Below are positions 17,682 through 26,889 of a stretch of 64,000 bases of DNA, one piece after another. The stretch's first letter is position 1. The number at the start of each line of letters is the position of its first letter. Source of the stretch: an uncultured bacterium (GTDB lineage: Bacteria > Cyanobacteriota > Vampirovibrionia > Gastranaerophilales > Gastranaerophilaceae). Below the pieces are notes generated by a model, which saw nothing but the letters and a program-made list of their open reading frames with translations, was not told the origin of the DNA and made no database searches. A program made the translations under genes and the position numbers. Location: assembly GCA_902794035.1 (NCBI GenBank), contig CADBFN010000004.1, positions 1 to 64,000 on the forward strand, read 5' to 3'.

Positions 17682-18098
17682 ATGAAAAAAGTATTATTAA
17701 GTTTATTCATTTTAAGTGTTTTTACCCCCTGTGTTCTGGCAGATAGGTATGTGCCGGAATTTAACAAAATGAAGGTTATGCGTTGTGATGTTGTGGAAAC
17801 TGTTTATCAAAATGAACAGGGAAAAGCTGTAACGGGATATTACAGAATCTTTCGACTTGATGATGAATACCAAAATATTTATCTTGAAAAAGATTTTATA
17901 AACGGTCTTTCTTATTATGGTGACGATAAAATTATATACAATGAACAAACCATGACGGATTTTTCAATAGTTTCAACTCATGTTGAAATTGACAGGCAAC
18001 AAATGAAATATCAGTCAAGTTCCCGTATAGAGTATGATAATCCCGATTTTGGGGTTCAGGATGCGGTTGGAATCGGTAGTTGTAAATATTTGAATTAA
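17682..18098 (+). CDS. small exported protein of unknown function
   Basis: 138 residues with a clear signal peptide (MKKVLLSLFILSVFTPCVLA). The mature part is beta-rich (YYRIFRLDDEYQNIYLEK, KIIYNEQTMTDFSIVSTHVEID) and ends in GIGSCKYLN. I do not recognise a family. One mature cysteine lies early (MRCDVV) and one late (GSCK), which could form a disulfide. It is probably periplasmic. The start sits 6 nt after a TAAAAT box, and the gene ends in a terminator. Confidence 0.7.
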   Translation: MKKVLLSLFILSVFTPCVLADRYVPEFNKMKVMRCDVVETVYQNEQGKAVTGYYRIFRLDDEYQNIYLEKDFINGLSYYGDDKIIYNEQTMTDFSIVSTHVEIDRQQMKYQSSSRIEYDNPDFGVQDAVGIGSCKYLN

Positions 18099-18103
18099 TG
18101 TTC

Positions 18104-18178
18104 AACCGTAAGATTGATTGTAATTTTTGTAAAAAGCCATGCCTTTGTTGTGGTACATGACTTTACGGTTTTTTTTAT
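18104..18178 (+). terminator. terminator with long-range stem
   Basis: AACCGTAA near 18105 pairs with TTACGGTT near 18165, which is followed by a run of Ts. The intervening bases are partly palindromic. Confidence 0.6.
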
Positions 18179-18189
18179 GCTGTTATATT

Positions 18190-18290
18190 AAGATATATTA
18201 AGCCTCTCGGGAGCATTGCAATATAGGTGAAAACCATGTCTCTGACATGGTTTCAGCCGACTTTATCCATATACAAAAACGTTGTTAAAT
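18190..18290 (+). ncRNA. possible structured leader upstream of yggS-sepF
   Basis: The 278 bases between 18099 and 18376 hold a terminator and then a structured stretch. AAACCATGTC and its perfect complement (18231-18240, 18244-18253) form a 10-bp stem with a 3-nt loop, flanked by GCCTCTCGGGAGC-type and AGGTGAAA segments. It could be a cis-regulatory RNA or a small RNA. I could not match it to a known riboswitch class. Confidence 0.3.
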
Positions 18291-18376
18291 AAATAGTTTG
18301 GACAACCTGAAAAATAATTGTACAATAAGAATATGCTCATTGATTCGAGCGTCTTTCTTGTAGAGGTAATGATTAA

Positions 18377-19039
18377 ATGTTTGAGACTGTTAGGGAAAAT
18401 CTTTTACGGATACGGGAAGAAATTGAACCTTGTAAACCAAAAATAATTGCAGTTACGAAGTATTTCGGGCAAGAAGCGATAATTAGTGCTTATGGGGCAG
18501 GTATTCGTGATTTTGGGGAATCAAGAGCGGTAGAGGCTTGTGAAAAAATCAATTCTCTGCCGGAAGATGTGAAACAAAATTCATTATTTCATTTTATTGG
18601 GCATTTGCAGACTAATAAGGTGAAGTTGGTTATAAAAAATTTTGATTATATTCATTCTGTTGATTCTTTAAAGCTTGCTCAGTGTATTTCTCAAAATGCA
18701 AAAGAGATCGGGAAAACCCAAAAGATACTGCTTCAGGTTAATAATGCCAATGAAGAACAAAAATTTGGTTTTTCAAAAAATACTCTGTTTGAAGTATTCC
18801 ACCAAATTAAAAAATTGGATAACATAGAAGTAGTCGGGGTCATGAATATGGCTCCGTTAGGGGAGGATGAATCTGTTCTTCACAGTTTATTCTCAGAAAT
18901 CAGACAAATAAAGGATGAACTAAACACCAAATTTTCATCTGATTTAAATGAAATCTCGATGGGAATGAGTCAGGATTATAAAATCGCAGCTCAGGAAGGT
19001 TCAACAATGCTAAGAATAGGTAGAAAGTTATTTACATAA
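18377..19039 (+). CDS. yggS: YggS family pyridoxal-phosphate homeostasis protein
   Basis: 220 residues, an alanine-racemase-like TIM barrel without the second domain. The PLP lysine is K28 in AVTKYF. Further family marks are FGESRA, FHFIGHLQTNK, VNNANEEQKFGF, GVMNMAPLG and the closing SMGMSQDYKIAAQEGSTMLRIGR. It binds PLP and helps balance B6 vitamers. GAGGT lies upstream of the ATG. It is 19 bases before sepF, an arrangement common in cyanobacteria and Gram-positives. Confidence 0.96.
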   Translation: MFETVRENLLRIREEIEPCKPKIIAVTKYFGQEAIISAYGAGIRDFGESRAVEACEKINSLPEDVKQNSLFHFIGHLQTNKVKLVIKNFDYIHSVDSLKLAQCISQNAKEIGKTQKILLQVNNANEEQKFGFSKNTLFEVFHQIKKLDNIEVVGVMNMAPLGEDESVLHSLFSEIRQIKDELNTKFSSDLNEISMGMSQDYKIAAQEGSTMLRIGRKLFT

Positions 19040-19058
19040 TTATACGGAGGAAGATAAA

Positions 19059-19559
19059 GTGGCGATTGTAGAGAGTTTAAGAAAAGCAGTAGATTTCGTT
19101 ATGGATGGTTTCAGAGATCAGGATGATGCATTTGATTATGATGAAGATTACATGGATGATGGTGAATACACCGAACCGGGGTCAAATGCTGTGAGAATTT
19201 CTGAACCTGTTACTATGCCCGAAAGAAAACCGGAAAATAAAGTTTTGCGTCATCCGGGATTTAATCAGGGTGGAAATGAAATTGTTGTAATGGAACCTCA
19301 TTCTTTCGAAGATGTTGCTTCAATCGTTGAAAAATTTAAAGACAGAAAAATTGTTATGTTAGACTTGCATCTTTTAGACAATCACCAATCTCAAAGAACT
19401 ATTGATTATATCTGTGGTGCATCTCAAGCATTAGGCGGTCAGCCAAAGAAAGTCGGAGACAGAGTATTTGTATTTGCCCCTCATAATGTCACTTTATCAG
19501 CAGATACACCGACTGTTCAAAATAAATATGATACTGCGTGGAGAACAACTCTACAGTAG
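19059..19559 (+). CDS. sepF: cell division protein SepF
   Basis: 166 residues from a GTG start that directly follows CGGAGG. The N-terminus is amphipathic (VESLRKAVDFVMDGF), as needed for membrane binding, then an acidic linker, then the DUF552 core (VVMEPHSFEDVASIVEKFK, IVMLDLHLL, RTIDYICGASQALGG, VFVFAPHNV). SepF tethers FtsZ to the membrane. It is likely cotranscribed with yggS and followed by a strong terminator. Confidence 0.96.
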   Translation: MAIVESLRKAVDFVMDGFRDQDDAFDYDEDYMDDGEYTEPGSNAVRISEPVTMPERKPENKVLRHPGFNQGGNEIVVMEPHSFEDVASIVEKFKDRKIVMLDLHLLDNHQSQRTIDYICGASQALGGQPKKVGDRVFVFAPHNVTLSADTPTVQNKYDTAWRTTLQ

Positions 19560-19593
19560 AATCTTGGTATGAGAAGAGATAGTTTGTAAATTT

Positions 19594-19624
19594 AGGCATC
19601 TGTTTATCGGATGCCTTTTTTTTA
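19594..19624 (+). terminator. rho-independent terminator of yggS-sepF
   Basis: AGGCATC and GATGCCT form a 7-bp stem followed by eight or more Ts. Confidence 0.9.
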
Positions 19625-19686
19625 TGGTTATCATTTATTATTTAAAAATCATTCTTTTAAATGGCAAAATTTTGTTTTATCGGGTT

Positions 19687-19692
19687 TATAAT
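19687..19692 (+). promoter_or_regulatory. TATAAT box 6 nt before start (leaderless)
   Basis: TATAAT, six bases (GTATGT), then ATG at 19699. No ribosome binding site is visible. Confidence 0.55.
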
Positions 19693-19698
19693 GTATGT

Positions 19699-20367
19699 AT
19701 GGATAATAATACTCAAAAAACAGGTCTGAATAATATTTTTACCAGAGAATTCGGTTTTTCTCCGGTTAATCCTGTTAATCCTTTTAACGGCAATAGTTCT
19801 TCTGTTTCTTTTACCCAAAAACAAAAAAGGTTAAACGGTTATGATTCGACTATCTTAAATAATTCAAAGTTTGATGATGTTGAAGAACAGGAATTGAGTA
19901 TAGATTACAAAATTAAAGAAAAAGAGCAGTCGATTAAAGATTTGGATGAAAAAATAAAGCTTGCAGATAATTATGGAACTCAAAATGAAGCATTGGGTCT
20001 GAAAGCAAAAAGACAAAGATATATTCAGGAGCTTTCATCTCTTCAAAAGCAACGCCTGTATGGTGGTCGTGTATTAGGTGATAACAAGATTTCATCGGCA
20101 CAGTTAAAAGAAAGAATGCCTTTTATATACCGAGTTCAATCCTTTATTTCCCGAAATATTCTTGCCAAAATTTCAAAAAAAGTAAATTCTGTTGTTACAT
20201 TGAGTGATTCTCTCGAACAGTTGTCGGAAATAAGCAAAAGTGTTGATGAATTAATGGATATGAATATTCCTTATGGTGAAAAAGGGCAAAGTTATGAAAA
20301 ACTTACTCAGTATCTAAACAAGGCAAATACAATTCATTCGAAAATTTCTAAAAATTTAAGATATTAA
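19699..20367 (+). CDS. lineage-specific protein with N-terminal SVSFTQ motif
   Basis: 222 residues from the ATG at 19699. The frame is open from 19624, but that extension crosses the promoter and terminator. No family is recognised. The N-terminal 45 residues are polar and end in SSVSFTQKQK, similar in place and pattern to the F-x-G motif of the gene at 16521. A helical charged domain follows (DYKIKEKEQSIKDLDEKIK, likely coiled coil), then a mixed C-terminal part. It has no signal peptide or membrane helix. Confidence 0.65.
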   Translation: MDNNTQKTGLNNIFTREFGFSPVNPVNPFNGNSSSVSFTQKQKRLNGYDSTILNNSKFDDVEEQELSIDYKIKEKEQSIKDLDEKIKLADNYGTQNEALGLKAKRQRYIQELSSLQKQRLYGGRVLGDNKISSAQLKERMPFIYRVQSFISRNILAKISKKVNSVVTLSDSLEQLSEISKSVDELMDMNIPYGEKGQSYEKLTQYLNKANTIHSKISKNLRY

Positions 20368-20937
20368 TCAGCTGTTTATATCTTTAACCAAATCTTTTAT
20401 ATGTTTTTTTATTGCAGGAGTTATAAGCAGATCAGGTTCAGATATTGCAAAGTCGTCTAGTATTGTAATAGCTTGTTTTTTATTTCCTGCCTGTTCCTGT
20501 AAAAGTCCTAACATAACTTTTGCCAAAGGATTTTTACTCCCTTCTTTTTGGTATTTTGCTAATTGCTCCTGTGTTTTCCCAAGTTGGGCGTAGCATTTTG
20601 CTAAATTTTCGTAAAATTCAAAATTCAGGCTGTATTGTTTAATTGCATCTTCAAAGCATTGTTGAGCCAGTTGAGGATATCCAATTATTAAATACACTTT
20701 CCCTAAGTTGTTTTTGTAAATAGCAGTTGCCTGAGCATTAGGATTTAAACTTATTGCAATCTTGAATTCCTGAATTGCAGCATAATAGCATTTTTCTTCC
20801 ATATAATTTATTCCGACATTATTATGTAGCCACGCGTTTTTTTCAGGGTCAATTGTATATGTAACTATTGTACCCGGTTTTGCCACTGCAGGTATTGAAA
20901 TCATAAGTAAAAAAAGTGTCAGTAATATTTTTTTCAT
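20368..20937 (-). CDS. exported TPR-repeat protein
   Basis: 189 residues. The signal peptide is MKKILLTLFLLMISIPAVA. About three tetratricopeptide-like repeats follow, with WLHNNVGINYMEEKCYYAAIQEFKIAISLNPN and FYENLAKCYAQLGK patterns. Such proteins usually scaffold other envelope proteins. An AAAAGG site lies before the ATG. It is downstream of the metallo-hydrolase gene's start region but on the same strand as the 20964-23794 group, as its last member. Confidence 0.8.
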   Translation of the reverse strand: MKKILLTLFLLMISIPAVAKPGTIVTYTIDPEKNAWLHNNVGINYMEEKCYYAAIQEFKIAISLNPNAQATAIYKNNLGKVYLIIGYPQLAQQCFEDAIKQYSLNFEFYENLAKCYAQLGKTQEQLAKYQKEGSKNPLAKVMLGLLQEQAGNKKQAITILDDFAISEPDLLITPAIKKHIKDLVKDINS

Positions 20938-20963
20938 ATAAACCTTTTAATAATTATTTAAAA

Positions 20964-21887
20964 TTATTCAATATTTAATTCAAAACCTTCATATGCCATA
21001 TAAACATTCTTTTCTTTAGATGTATATAATTCTTTAATTCTGTCAAGTTTAACATCATCATAAGAAGGCTCATAATGGAAGAACACAAGATTTTTTGCAT
21101 TGCTTTGGTGCATAGCTTCTAATGCCATATCATATGTAGAATGCCCAAAACCTTGTTTTGGAGAATGTGGGTTCATGTAATCTTCTGATGTGTATTGAGC
21201 ATCGTGGATTAATAAATCACAATTTTTGGCAAATTGTATAAATTTTTTGTCTCCGCCAAAATAGCATTCCTTATCTGTTGCATAAATTACGGATTTCCCT
21301 TTGTAGCTTATTTTATATATCATTACACCATTTTGAGGGTGCACATAAGATTTATAAAATGTTACCAATACATCATCATCTTGTTGGCATATTTCGTCTT
21401 TTTTTATCAATTCAGGTGAAGAATTGGGTCTGAATATAACTGCGTAATCATCACATATATTGTGAATATTTAATTTGCAATTAATTTCGTGTATATCAAG
21501 CGGGAAAGTTTTCCCAAAAACCAGATTAGAAAGGTTCTCTTTCAAATCCGATTGTTCATTGCCATCTCCAAAGATGTTAATTTCGGCACTTGGTACATGT
21601 ATAGGCTTGAAAAATGTGAGACCAAGTAAGTGATCCTGATGAATATGAGATAAAAATATGGCTGTATTTATTGCAGTACGATTTTCTGTTTCAAGAGAAG
21701 AAGAAATATATTGTTCTAATAATTCATCTCCGGCTTTTACAATTCCTGTTCCGGCATCTAAAATAATTACATGACCGCCTGCATTAATTTCTACGCAAGA
21801 CGTATTCCCTCCGTATTGCAGAAATCTCTTATCTGCAACAGGAAAACTGCCTCTTACACCTCTGAATTTAACTTTAAAATTTTCCAT
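20964..21887 (-). CDS. MBL-fold metallo-hydrolase
   Basis: 307 residues of the metallo-beta-lactamase fold. The metal motif HxHxDH is at 81-86 (HIHQDH). GNTSCVEI and ILDAGTGI precede it, and the later ligands fall in DLLIHDAQYT and the FFHYEPSYDD segment. The pattern GGNTSCVE...DAGTGI is common in a bacterial subgroup related to phosphodiesterase and RNase Z-type enzymes. The substrate is unknown. It is the third gene of a same-strand set with the TPR and phosphoesterase genes. Confidence 0.88.
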   Translation of the reverse strand: MENFKVKFRGVRGSFPVADKRFLQYGGNTSCVEINAGGHVIILDAGTGIVKAGDELLEQYISSSLETENRTAINTAIFLSHIHQDHLLGLTFFKPIHVPSAEINIFGDGNEQSDLKENLSNLVFGKTFPLDIHEINCKLNIHNICDDYAVIFRPNSSPELIKKDEICQQDDDVLVTFYKSYVHPQNGVMIYKISYKGKSVIYATDKECYFGGDKKFIQFAKNCDLLIHDAQYTSEDYMNPHSPKQGFGHSTYDMALEAMHQSNAKNLVFFHYEPSYDDVKLDRIKELYTSKEKNVYMAYEGFELNIE

Positions 21888-21897
21888 TTTTACTGCC

Positions 21898-22887
21898 TTA
21901 TCTTTTTATTTCATAAATTCCGTTACGTTCTTTTTCTTCTCCTGTGTAGATAGAAGATGCAATAACAAGTAGCTTAGCCATTTTCTGTATTGTTTTTTCT
22001 CTTGTTTCCAGCCATTTTAATTCAAAAACAGTCTTATCTTTATAGTTTTGAACTGAAATTAGTCTAAAAGCATTCGGGTAGGAAACTAATGCCGGAGTGT
22101 TAATATACAAAACATTGTCGTGCTGGACAACTCTTGTTGCGTGGTAATGTCCCTGAAAAACTCCTATAGGGTTTTTATAGCTTTCTATTAATCCCATAAC
22201 CTGAGATGCGTTTTTTAATCTGTGATTAGGGCTTGCAAAAGGCTCAATAAGTGGTACATGCATAAATATTAGTGCTGTATCATTTTTTGACCTGTCGAGT
22301 TCTTTTTTTAACCATTTTAATTGTTTCTCGTCAATATACCCCTGAGAAGTTATTTCGGTTGTTATTATGTCATCAAGTACTATAACCCGATAACCTTTTT
22401 TAGGAACAAATGAGTAATACGCTTTATCAAATGTAAAATCAGGATTTGCATCTCTAAGCATTTTTAAATACAAATTTGTATCTAAATATCCCCCGACGCA
22501 TCTGTCGTGATTGCCAAATGCGAAGTACCACGGATAATTAATATTTTGAATATGCGGTAAGACTGCTTTTAATTCTTTCTCAAACGGTTTATCTATCAGA
22601 TCTCCGGTTATCATTACAAAATCAATATCTTTTTGTTCATTAATTTGATTAACCGCATCATCTAATAATCTCGGGGATTCCCCTATCATTTTGAAGGTTG
22701 TGTTAGAACCGTTTTCAAGAAAATGTATATCACTGATTTGTATAAATCTCAGTGCGGCAGAATTGCTGCACGCCTGTAAACCCCACATTAAAGCAACCGT
22801 CATACAAAGAGTAACAAAAGTGTTTGTAAACTTTGACAGCCAGCTATTAGATTTGGTACGGGTATGTGTTTTTTTCTGATGTCTCAT
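21898..22887 (-). CDS. metallophosphoesterase, probable lipoprotein or membrane-anchored
   Basis: 329 residues of the calcineurin-like family. The metal-binding blocks are present: SDIH (D53, H55), GDLID (D96), GNHD (126-128), a HVP His and GHYH. The basic N-terminus leads to a hydrophobic stretch ending in GLQAC (C40), a plausible lipobox, so the enzyme may be anchored on the outer face of the membrane. Its start overlaps the end of the upstream TPR gene by 41 bases, indicating translational coupling. Confidence 0.88.
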   Translation of the reverse strand: MRHQKKTHTRTKSNSWLSKFTNTFVTLCMTVALMWGLQACSNSAALRFIQISDIHFLENGSNTTFKMIGESPRLLDDAVNQINEQKDIDFVMITGDLIDKPFEKELKAVLPHIQNINYPWYFAFGNHDRCVGGYLDTNLYLKMLRDANPDFTFDKAYYSFVPKKGYRVIVLDDIITTEITSQGYIDEKQLKWLKKELDRSKNDTALIFMHVPLIEPFASPNHRLKNASQVMGLIESYKNPIGVFQGHYHATRVVQHDNVLYINTPALVSYPNAFRLISVQNYKDKTVFELKWLETREKTIQKMAKLLVIASSIYTGEEKERNGIYEIKR

Positions 22888-23794
22888 TATTTTTATTTTC
22901 CAACAGTTGCTTTACTTCATTATATTTCATTTCTAAATATTTATCATCATTAGATAAGAGGATTGCACGATCAAAATCTGTTAAAGCCTGTGCATAATTA
23001 TTCAGCTCAATATTACATAATCCCATATATTCGTAAATTTTTGAAGTTTGAATATCATTTAATAAGTTTTTGAATATGTTTAATGCGTCCTGATAAGAAC
23101 CAAGTTTGTATAAAATTTTAGCCTGATCAAATTTATACTCAGGACAATCATTTAGTTCTCTTGCGATATCATTGTCCGTTTTTGCCTGAGTAAGCATTCC
23201 AAGCTCAAATTCTGCGCGCGATTTCATTGCATATGCCAAATCATCTTCAGGATTGAAGGTTAAATATTTATCTAATGGATTTATTGCACTGTTAAATTGT
23301 CCCATTTCAAATAAAACAATTGCGGTTCCCAAATATGCCGGTGCAAAATCATTTCTCGCAGATGATGCTTCATTGTACGCATTTAAGGCATTTTTATATT
23401 CCTTTTTTGAACGATAAAAATTCCCTAAATAATAAAATGCAAGATACGCATTACTGTCGCCTGTCGCTTTAACAAGTGTATTCCATTCCTTTGTTTCATC
23501 TCCGATTCTTTTATATTCCATTGCCTGTCTTACTAAAGGTGAAACATTATCTATGAATGATTTATTGTCCCTGGATATTACATGATTTAAACCGTTTTTT
23601 AAATCCATAGCGTGTTTATTAGATGGATTAATTCTCAGGATTTTGTCCAAATATTGCACTGCAGAATTGTAATCTCCAACAACACAATAATTTGCAGCTA
23701 TATCTAAATAATCATCCTCTATTTCGCTTGCAAAAGCAGGAATGCAGCAACTCAGCGTAAGAATAAAAGTTAGTGATAATAATATCTTCTTCAT
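22847..23794 (-). CDS. exported TPR-repeat protein
   Basis: 315 residues. The signal peptide is MKKILLSLTFILTLSCCIPAFA. At least six TPR units follow (for example DYNSAVQYLDKILRINPSNK, EYKNALNAYNEASSA and NYAQALTDFDRAILLSN). It heads the same-strand group 23794-20368. There is no ribosome binding site: an extended TGATATAAT (TATAAT at 23801-23806) is exactly 6 nt before the ATG. Confidence 0.85.
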   Translation of the reverse strand: MKKILLSLTFILTLSCCIPAFASEIEDDYLDIAANYCVVGDYNSAVQYLDKILRINPSNKHAMDLKNGLNHVISRDNKSFIDNVSPLVRQAMEYKRIGDETKEWNTLVKATGDSNAYLAFYYLGNFYRSKKEYKNALNAYNEASSARNDFAPAYLGTAIVLFEMGQFNSAINPLDKYLTFNPEDDLAYAMKSRAEFELGMLTQAKTDNDIARELNDCPEYKFDQAKILYKLGSYQDALNIFKNLLNDIQTSKIYEYMGLCNIELNNYAQALTDFDRAILLSNDDKYLEMKYNEVKQLLENKNNETSEKNTYPYQI

Positions 23795-23800
23795 ATTGGT

Positions 23801-23806
23801 ATTATA
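23801..23806 (-). promoter_or_regulatory. extended -10 (TGATATAAT), leaderless start
   Basis: Minus-strand TGA-TATAAT followed by ACCAAT and the ATG at 23794. The layout matches the rarA and yitT starts exactly. Confidence 0.6.
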
Positions 23807-23877
23807 TCATAGATTTGTAAAATTAACAGATTTATGCTACTATCTATGTGTGTTGAAATTTTGTAAGGAGATTTATT

Positions 23878-24351
23878 ATGCGACCGGAAGAGAGAACATT
23901 TGTTGCAATTAAACCTGATGGGGTGCAAAGGGGACTTGTTGGAGAAGTTATAAAAAGATTTGAAACAAAAGGTTATAAAGTTACGGCATTAAAAATGCTT
24001 CAGGTTACTGATGCTCAGGCTAAGGCTCATTATGCAGAACATGAAGGTAAACCGTTTTATCCTAGACTTATCAGATATATTCAGAGCGGTCCTATTGTTG
24101 CAATGGTTGTTGAAGGTTATAACGCAGTTGCAGGTGTAAGGCATCTTATGGGTTCAACTGATCCTGATAAGGCGGAAGTAGGTACTATTCGTGCTGATTT
24201 TGCGCAGGTCATGGAATATAATGTTGTTCATGGTTCCGATTCAGTTGAAAGTGCAGAACGTGAAATTGCTATATATTTCAATGAAAACGAAATTTATGAC
24301 GACAGAAAATGTATGTCTGAATTAGTTACTGAATATTTAGATGCTGATTAA
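23878..24351 (+). CDS. ndk: nucleoside diphosphate kinase
   Basis: 157 residues. It moves the gamma phosphate between nucleoside triphosphates and diphosphates. The phosphorylated histidine is H118 in NVVHGSDS. Family segments include ERTFVAIKPDGVQRGL, SGPIVAMVVEG, HLMGSTDPDKA and GTIRADFA. The C-terminus is a few residues longer than the minimal form. AAGGAG precedes the ATG. It converges with the next gene, with 7 bases between. Confidence 0.97.
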   Translation: MRPEERTFVAIKPDGVQRGLVGEVIKRFETKGYKVTALKMLQVTDAQAKAHYAEHEGKPFYPRLIRYIQSGPIVAMVVEGYNAVAGVRHLMGSTDPDKAEVGTIRADFAQVMEYNVVHGSDSVESAEREIAIYFNENEIYDDRKCMSELVTEYLDAD

Positions 24352-24358
24352 TTCAGAC

Positions 24359-25525
24359 TTATAAAAGTTCAGATGGTATGTGCGGAAATTCTTTTTGGAT
24401 TTCCGTTCTTTCTTTATTATATCGTATTCCTGCATTGATTCCTGCTTTATTTGCTTTAATTTCTATAAAGTTTTTTCTGTATTTTTCTTGGTTTTCGCCA
24501 ACAGTAACATAGTTTTTTATGGAATCAGTGTATTCCTGAGCTTCTTTTTTTAATTTATTTGGCAAATCTCTGAACAATTCATAAATTTTTTCTTCCCAGT
24601 CTGTTACTCCGCCTTTGGTGTTGCGTGCGTGCAGATAAAATTGCCATCCGTGTTCTGTTTCATGTCTTGCGGTCGTGCAGACTTCTGATTTTGACTTATA
24701 ATTATGACCGATGACAAAATTGACTGTTCCGTCATTAGGGTCAAACATTGCTTTGGTTAATTCTTCTTCGTGGTTTTCTGCAACGTAAAATGGATTAATA
24801 GTAATTCTTTTATTTTTAAGACCGCGTTCTTCCATAAATTTTTGGGTAAATGCCGTTTTGGAATCTTCTATATCTAATGCTCTAAGCCCTAAAAATGTAT
24901 CATTTTGGGGAAATTTCACGTTTTGTTCTGTTATATTGTTTTTATTTATATTATAACCATTTAGCGTATTTACGCTAAATTTTAGCATTTTTTTTATCTG
25001 ATTTGAAATTTTGCCGTTTTTTATGTGCGGAAATTCTGTAAAGGTGTGTATTTCTTTTTGCGGCTTTAATAAGCTGCTTTGTTTAACCTGTGTTAAAACT
25101 TTTTCTCCTGTTTCGATATTTTCACTAAAATGGTTTGTAAAAAATTTTATGGGAGTCCATAGTAAAGTTCTTTTTTGATTTGTTTTTAGCATTTCTAAAA
25201 ATGCTTTTTTTAAAGATCTTGACAGAGTATATTCTTTTATGTGTGTTGAAGTTACAAATTCACTTTCTCCAATTACGTTATCCCGTTTCAAATAAATGCG
25301 GTTTTTATATGGTTTGTCTGAAAAATTTATTGCACGTTCGATAATTTCGCCTTGAGAATTTCTAAATGTTGTTATTTTTCTCAGAATATGTGGATTCTTT
25401 TTATTGCCGACGACAACTTCATCAACTGTCATTGCGCTTTGATTTAATAATCTGAGTGCGTCCCCTTTATATTTATAATATGGTAATCTTTCTATTTTAG
25501 AAATTAAATAATATCCGTTACTCAT
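24359..25525 (-). CDS. lineage-specific protein with HETEH putative zinc-peptidase motif
   Basis: 388 residues with no recognised family. Residues 288-292 read HETEH inside TTARHETEHGWQFY, the HExxH pattern of zincin metallopeptidases, and a downstream Glu helix (FIEIKANKAG) could give a third ligand. The first 200 residues are basic and beta-rich with no signal peptide. A second HExxH protein of similar style is at 61215. Peptidase activity is inferred from the motif alone. Confidence 0.6.
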   Translation of the reverse strand: MSNGYYLISKIERLPYYKYKGDALRLLNQSAMTVDEVVVGNKKNPHILRKITTFRNSQGEIIERAINFSDKPYKNRIYLKRDNVIGESEFVTSTHIKEYTLSRSLKKAFLEMLKTNQKRTLLWTPIKFFTNHFSENIETGEKVLTQVKQSSLLKPQKEIHTFTEFPHIKNGKISNQIKKMLKFSVNTLNGYNINKNNITEQNVKFPQNDTFLGLRALDIEDSKTAFTQKFMEERGLKNKRITINPFYVAENHEEELTKAMFDPNDGTVNFVIGHNYKSKSEVCTTARHETEHGWQFYLHARNTKGGVTDWEEKIYELFRDLPNKLKKEAQEYTDSIKNYVTVGENQEKYRKNFIEIKANKAGINAGIRYNKERTEIQKEFPHIPSELL

Positions 25526-25594
25526 GTTCGTTATAAAAAGCGTAAAAAAAAATTTTTGCCGTTTTAAAATCTGATTTCACACAAATTGCTAAAA

Positions 25595-25623
25595 TTGACA
25601 TAATATGTGATTTATGTTAGATT
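25595..25623 (+). promoter_or_regulatory. strong sigma70 promoter giving a leaderless start
   Basis: A perfect TTGACA (25595-25600), a 17-nt spacer and extended -10 TGT-TAGATT (25618-25623), then six bases and the ATG at 25630. Predicted transcription would begin at or next to the start codon. Confidence 0.65.
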
Positions 25624-25629
25624 TCACCT

Positions 25630-26889
25630 ATGTCGAAAAAGATTGTCTTTAACACATTTGTTACTTTAATTATTATTATTTTTACAGTTTTCTTATGCAA
25701 AAATTTTCATACATTATCTCTTGTTATAACTTCTTTGGCAAATGTTTTTAAAGTATCTGTTTATACGCAAGATTTGATTGCACACAATACGCACAGAGGT
25801 AATGCGACATATGATACCGTTTCATATACCTGGGACAGTGAAAGGCAGAAGCATTCATGGAAATATTATAACGGGCTTATGATGAAAGCTTTTTTGCTTA
25901 ATGATTCTCACAAAAGTTATGTAGATAAATTTTATTATGATAACATAACCGAGGATGGATTTGTAAATAGCAGGCGTAATCGTAATAATTACTACAGAGA
26001 AGGTACACTTGATGATGTTGCTCCTGCAAGAACATTGTTTTATTTGTCCGATTCTCCGTATGCTGAAAAATATAAGCTAAATTTGAAATATGTGTATTAC
26101 AATTTAGCTCAACAGCCTACTCTTTCGAATGTCGGAAATAATTATATTCATAAGACAAATAACAATTCCTGGTCAAAATATCCTTTTGGGCTGGACGGGT
26201 TATATATGGCTTTGCCATTTCCGCTTGAATATGAAAAATATATTTTAAAAGAATCTAATCAGGAAACATTTGATGAAGTTTTTCGCAGAATGCGATGGGT
26301 TGCTTCTAATTTGCGCACTCCAGATGGATTGTACTACCATGGGGTAAAAAAAGATGGTAAAACGAATAATGGTTATGTTTGGTTAAGAGCTGTCGGATGG
26401 TATGCAATGGCTCAGGTTGATATCATAAATTTATTTCCTGAAGGTAAGAAAAAAGATATTTTAATAGCTGATTTAACTTCATTTTTTGATGCGATGCTTA
26501 AATATCAGGATCCTGAAAACGGGATGTGGCGTAATGTCATATATGAAAATAGTGAAAATTTAGCATGCAATTATTTTGAATCTTCAGGTTCCGCAATGAT
26601 GGCTTATACGCTGATGTACGCATATTTAAACGGATATGTTAAAGATAAAAAATATGCTTATGCAGGTCTGAAAGCCTTTAATGGAATTGTAAATAAAAAT
26701 TTGGTAAGATATGGTATTGATCACTATAAATTAATTTACACATATAAAAGTGCAATAGTTAATGACAGCCCTGAAAGGTATTGCATATGTGATAATTATG
26801 TTGCAGATGAAGCTAAAGGAGTTGCCCCTTTAATTATGGCATCAGGACTTGTCCGTAAAACATTATTCAAACTATTGATTAGTAATTAG
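25630..26889 (+). CDS. GH88/GH105-like unsaturated glycuronyl hydrolase, membrane-anchored
   Basis: 419 residues. An N-terminal hydrophobic segment (residues about 5-25) precedes an alpha/alpha-barrel of the YteR/GH105 type: LDGLYMALPF, GLYYHGVK, NGYVWLRAVGWYAMAQVD, a MWRNVIYEN...NYFESSGSAMMAYTLM stretch and the final DEAKGVAPLIMASG. Such enzymes remove unsaturated uronic acids from the ends of lyase products. It converges with the GT39-like gene, overlapping it by 11 bases. Family is fairly sure; the exact substrate is not. Confidence 0.8.
   Translation: MSKKIVFNTFVTLIIIIFTVFLCKNFHTLSLVITSLANVFKVSVYTQDLIAHNTHRGNATYDTVSYTWDSERQKHSWKYYNGLMMKAFLLNDSHKSYVDKFYYDNITEDGFVNSRRNRNNYYREGTLDDVAPARTLFYLSDSPYAEKYKLNLKYVYYNLAQQPTLSNVGNNYIHKTNNNSWSKYPFGLDGLYMALPFPLEYEKYILKESNQETFDEVFRRMRWVASNLRTPDGLYYHGVKKDGKTNNGYVWLRAVGWYAMAQVDIINLFPEGKKKDILIADLTSFFDAMLKYQDPENGMWRNVIYENSENLACNYFESSGSAMMAYTLMYAYLNGYVKDKKYAYAGLKAFNGIVNKNLVRYGIDHYKLIYTYKSAIVNDSPERYCICDNYVADEAKGVAPLIMASGLVRKTLFKLLISN

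Noticed and set aside
18190-18290. Known riboswitch (TPP, cobalamin, SAM, M-box and others considered)
   Set aside because: None of the conserved core boxes I know could be found, so it is kept only as a possible structured RNA.
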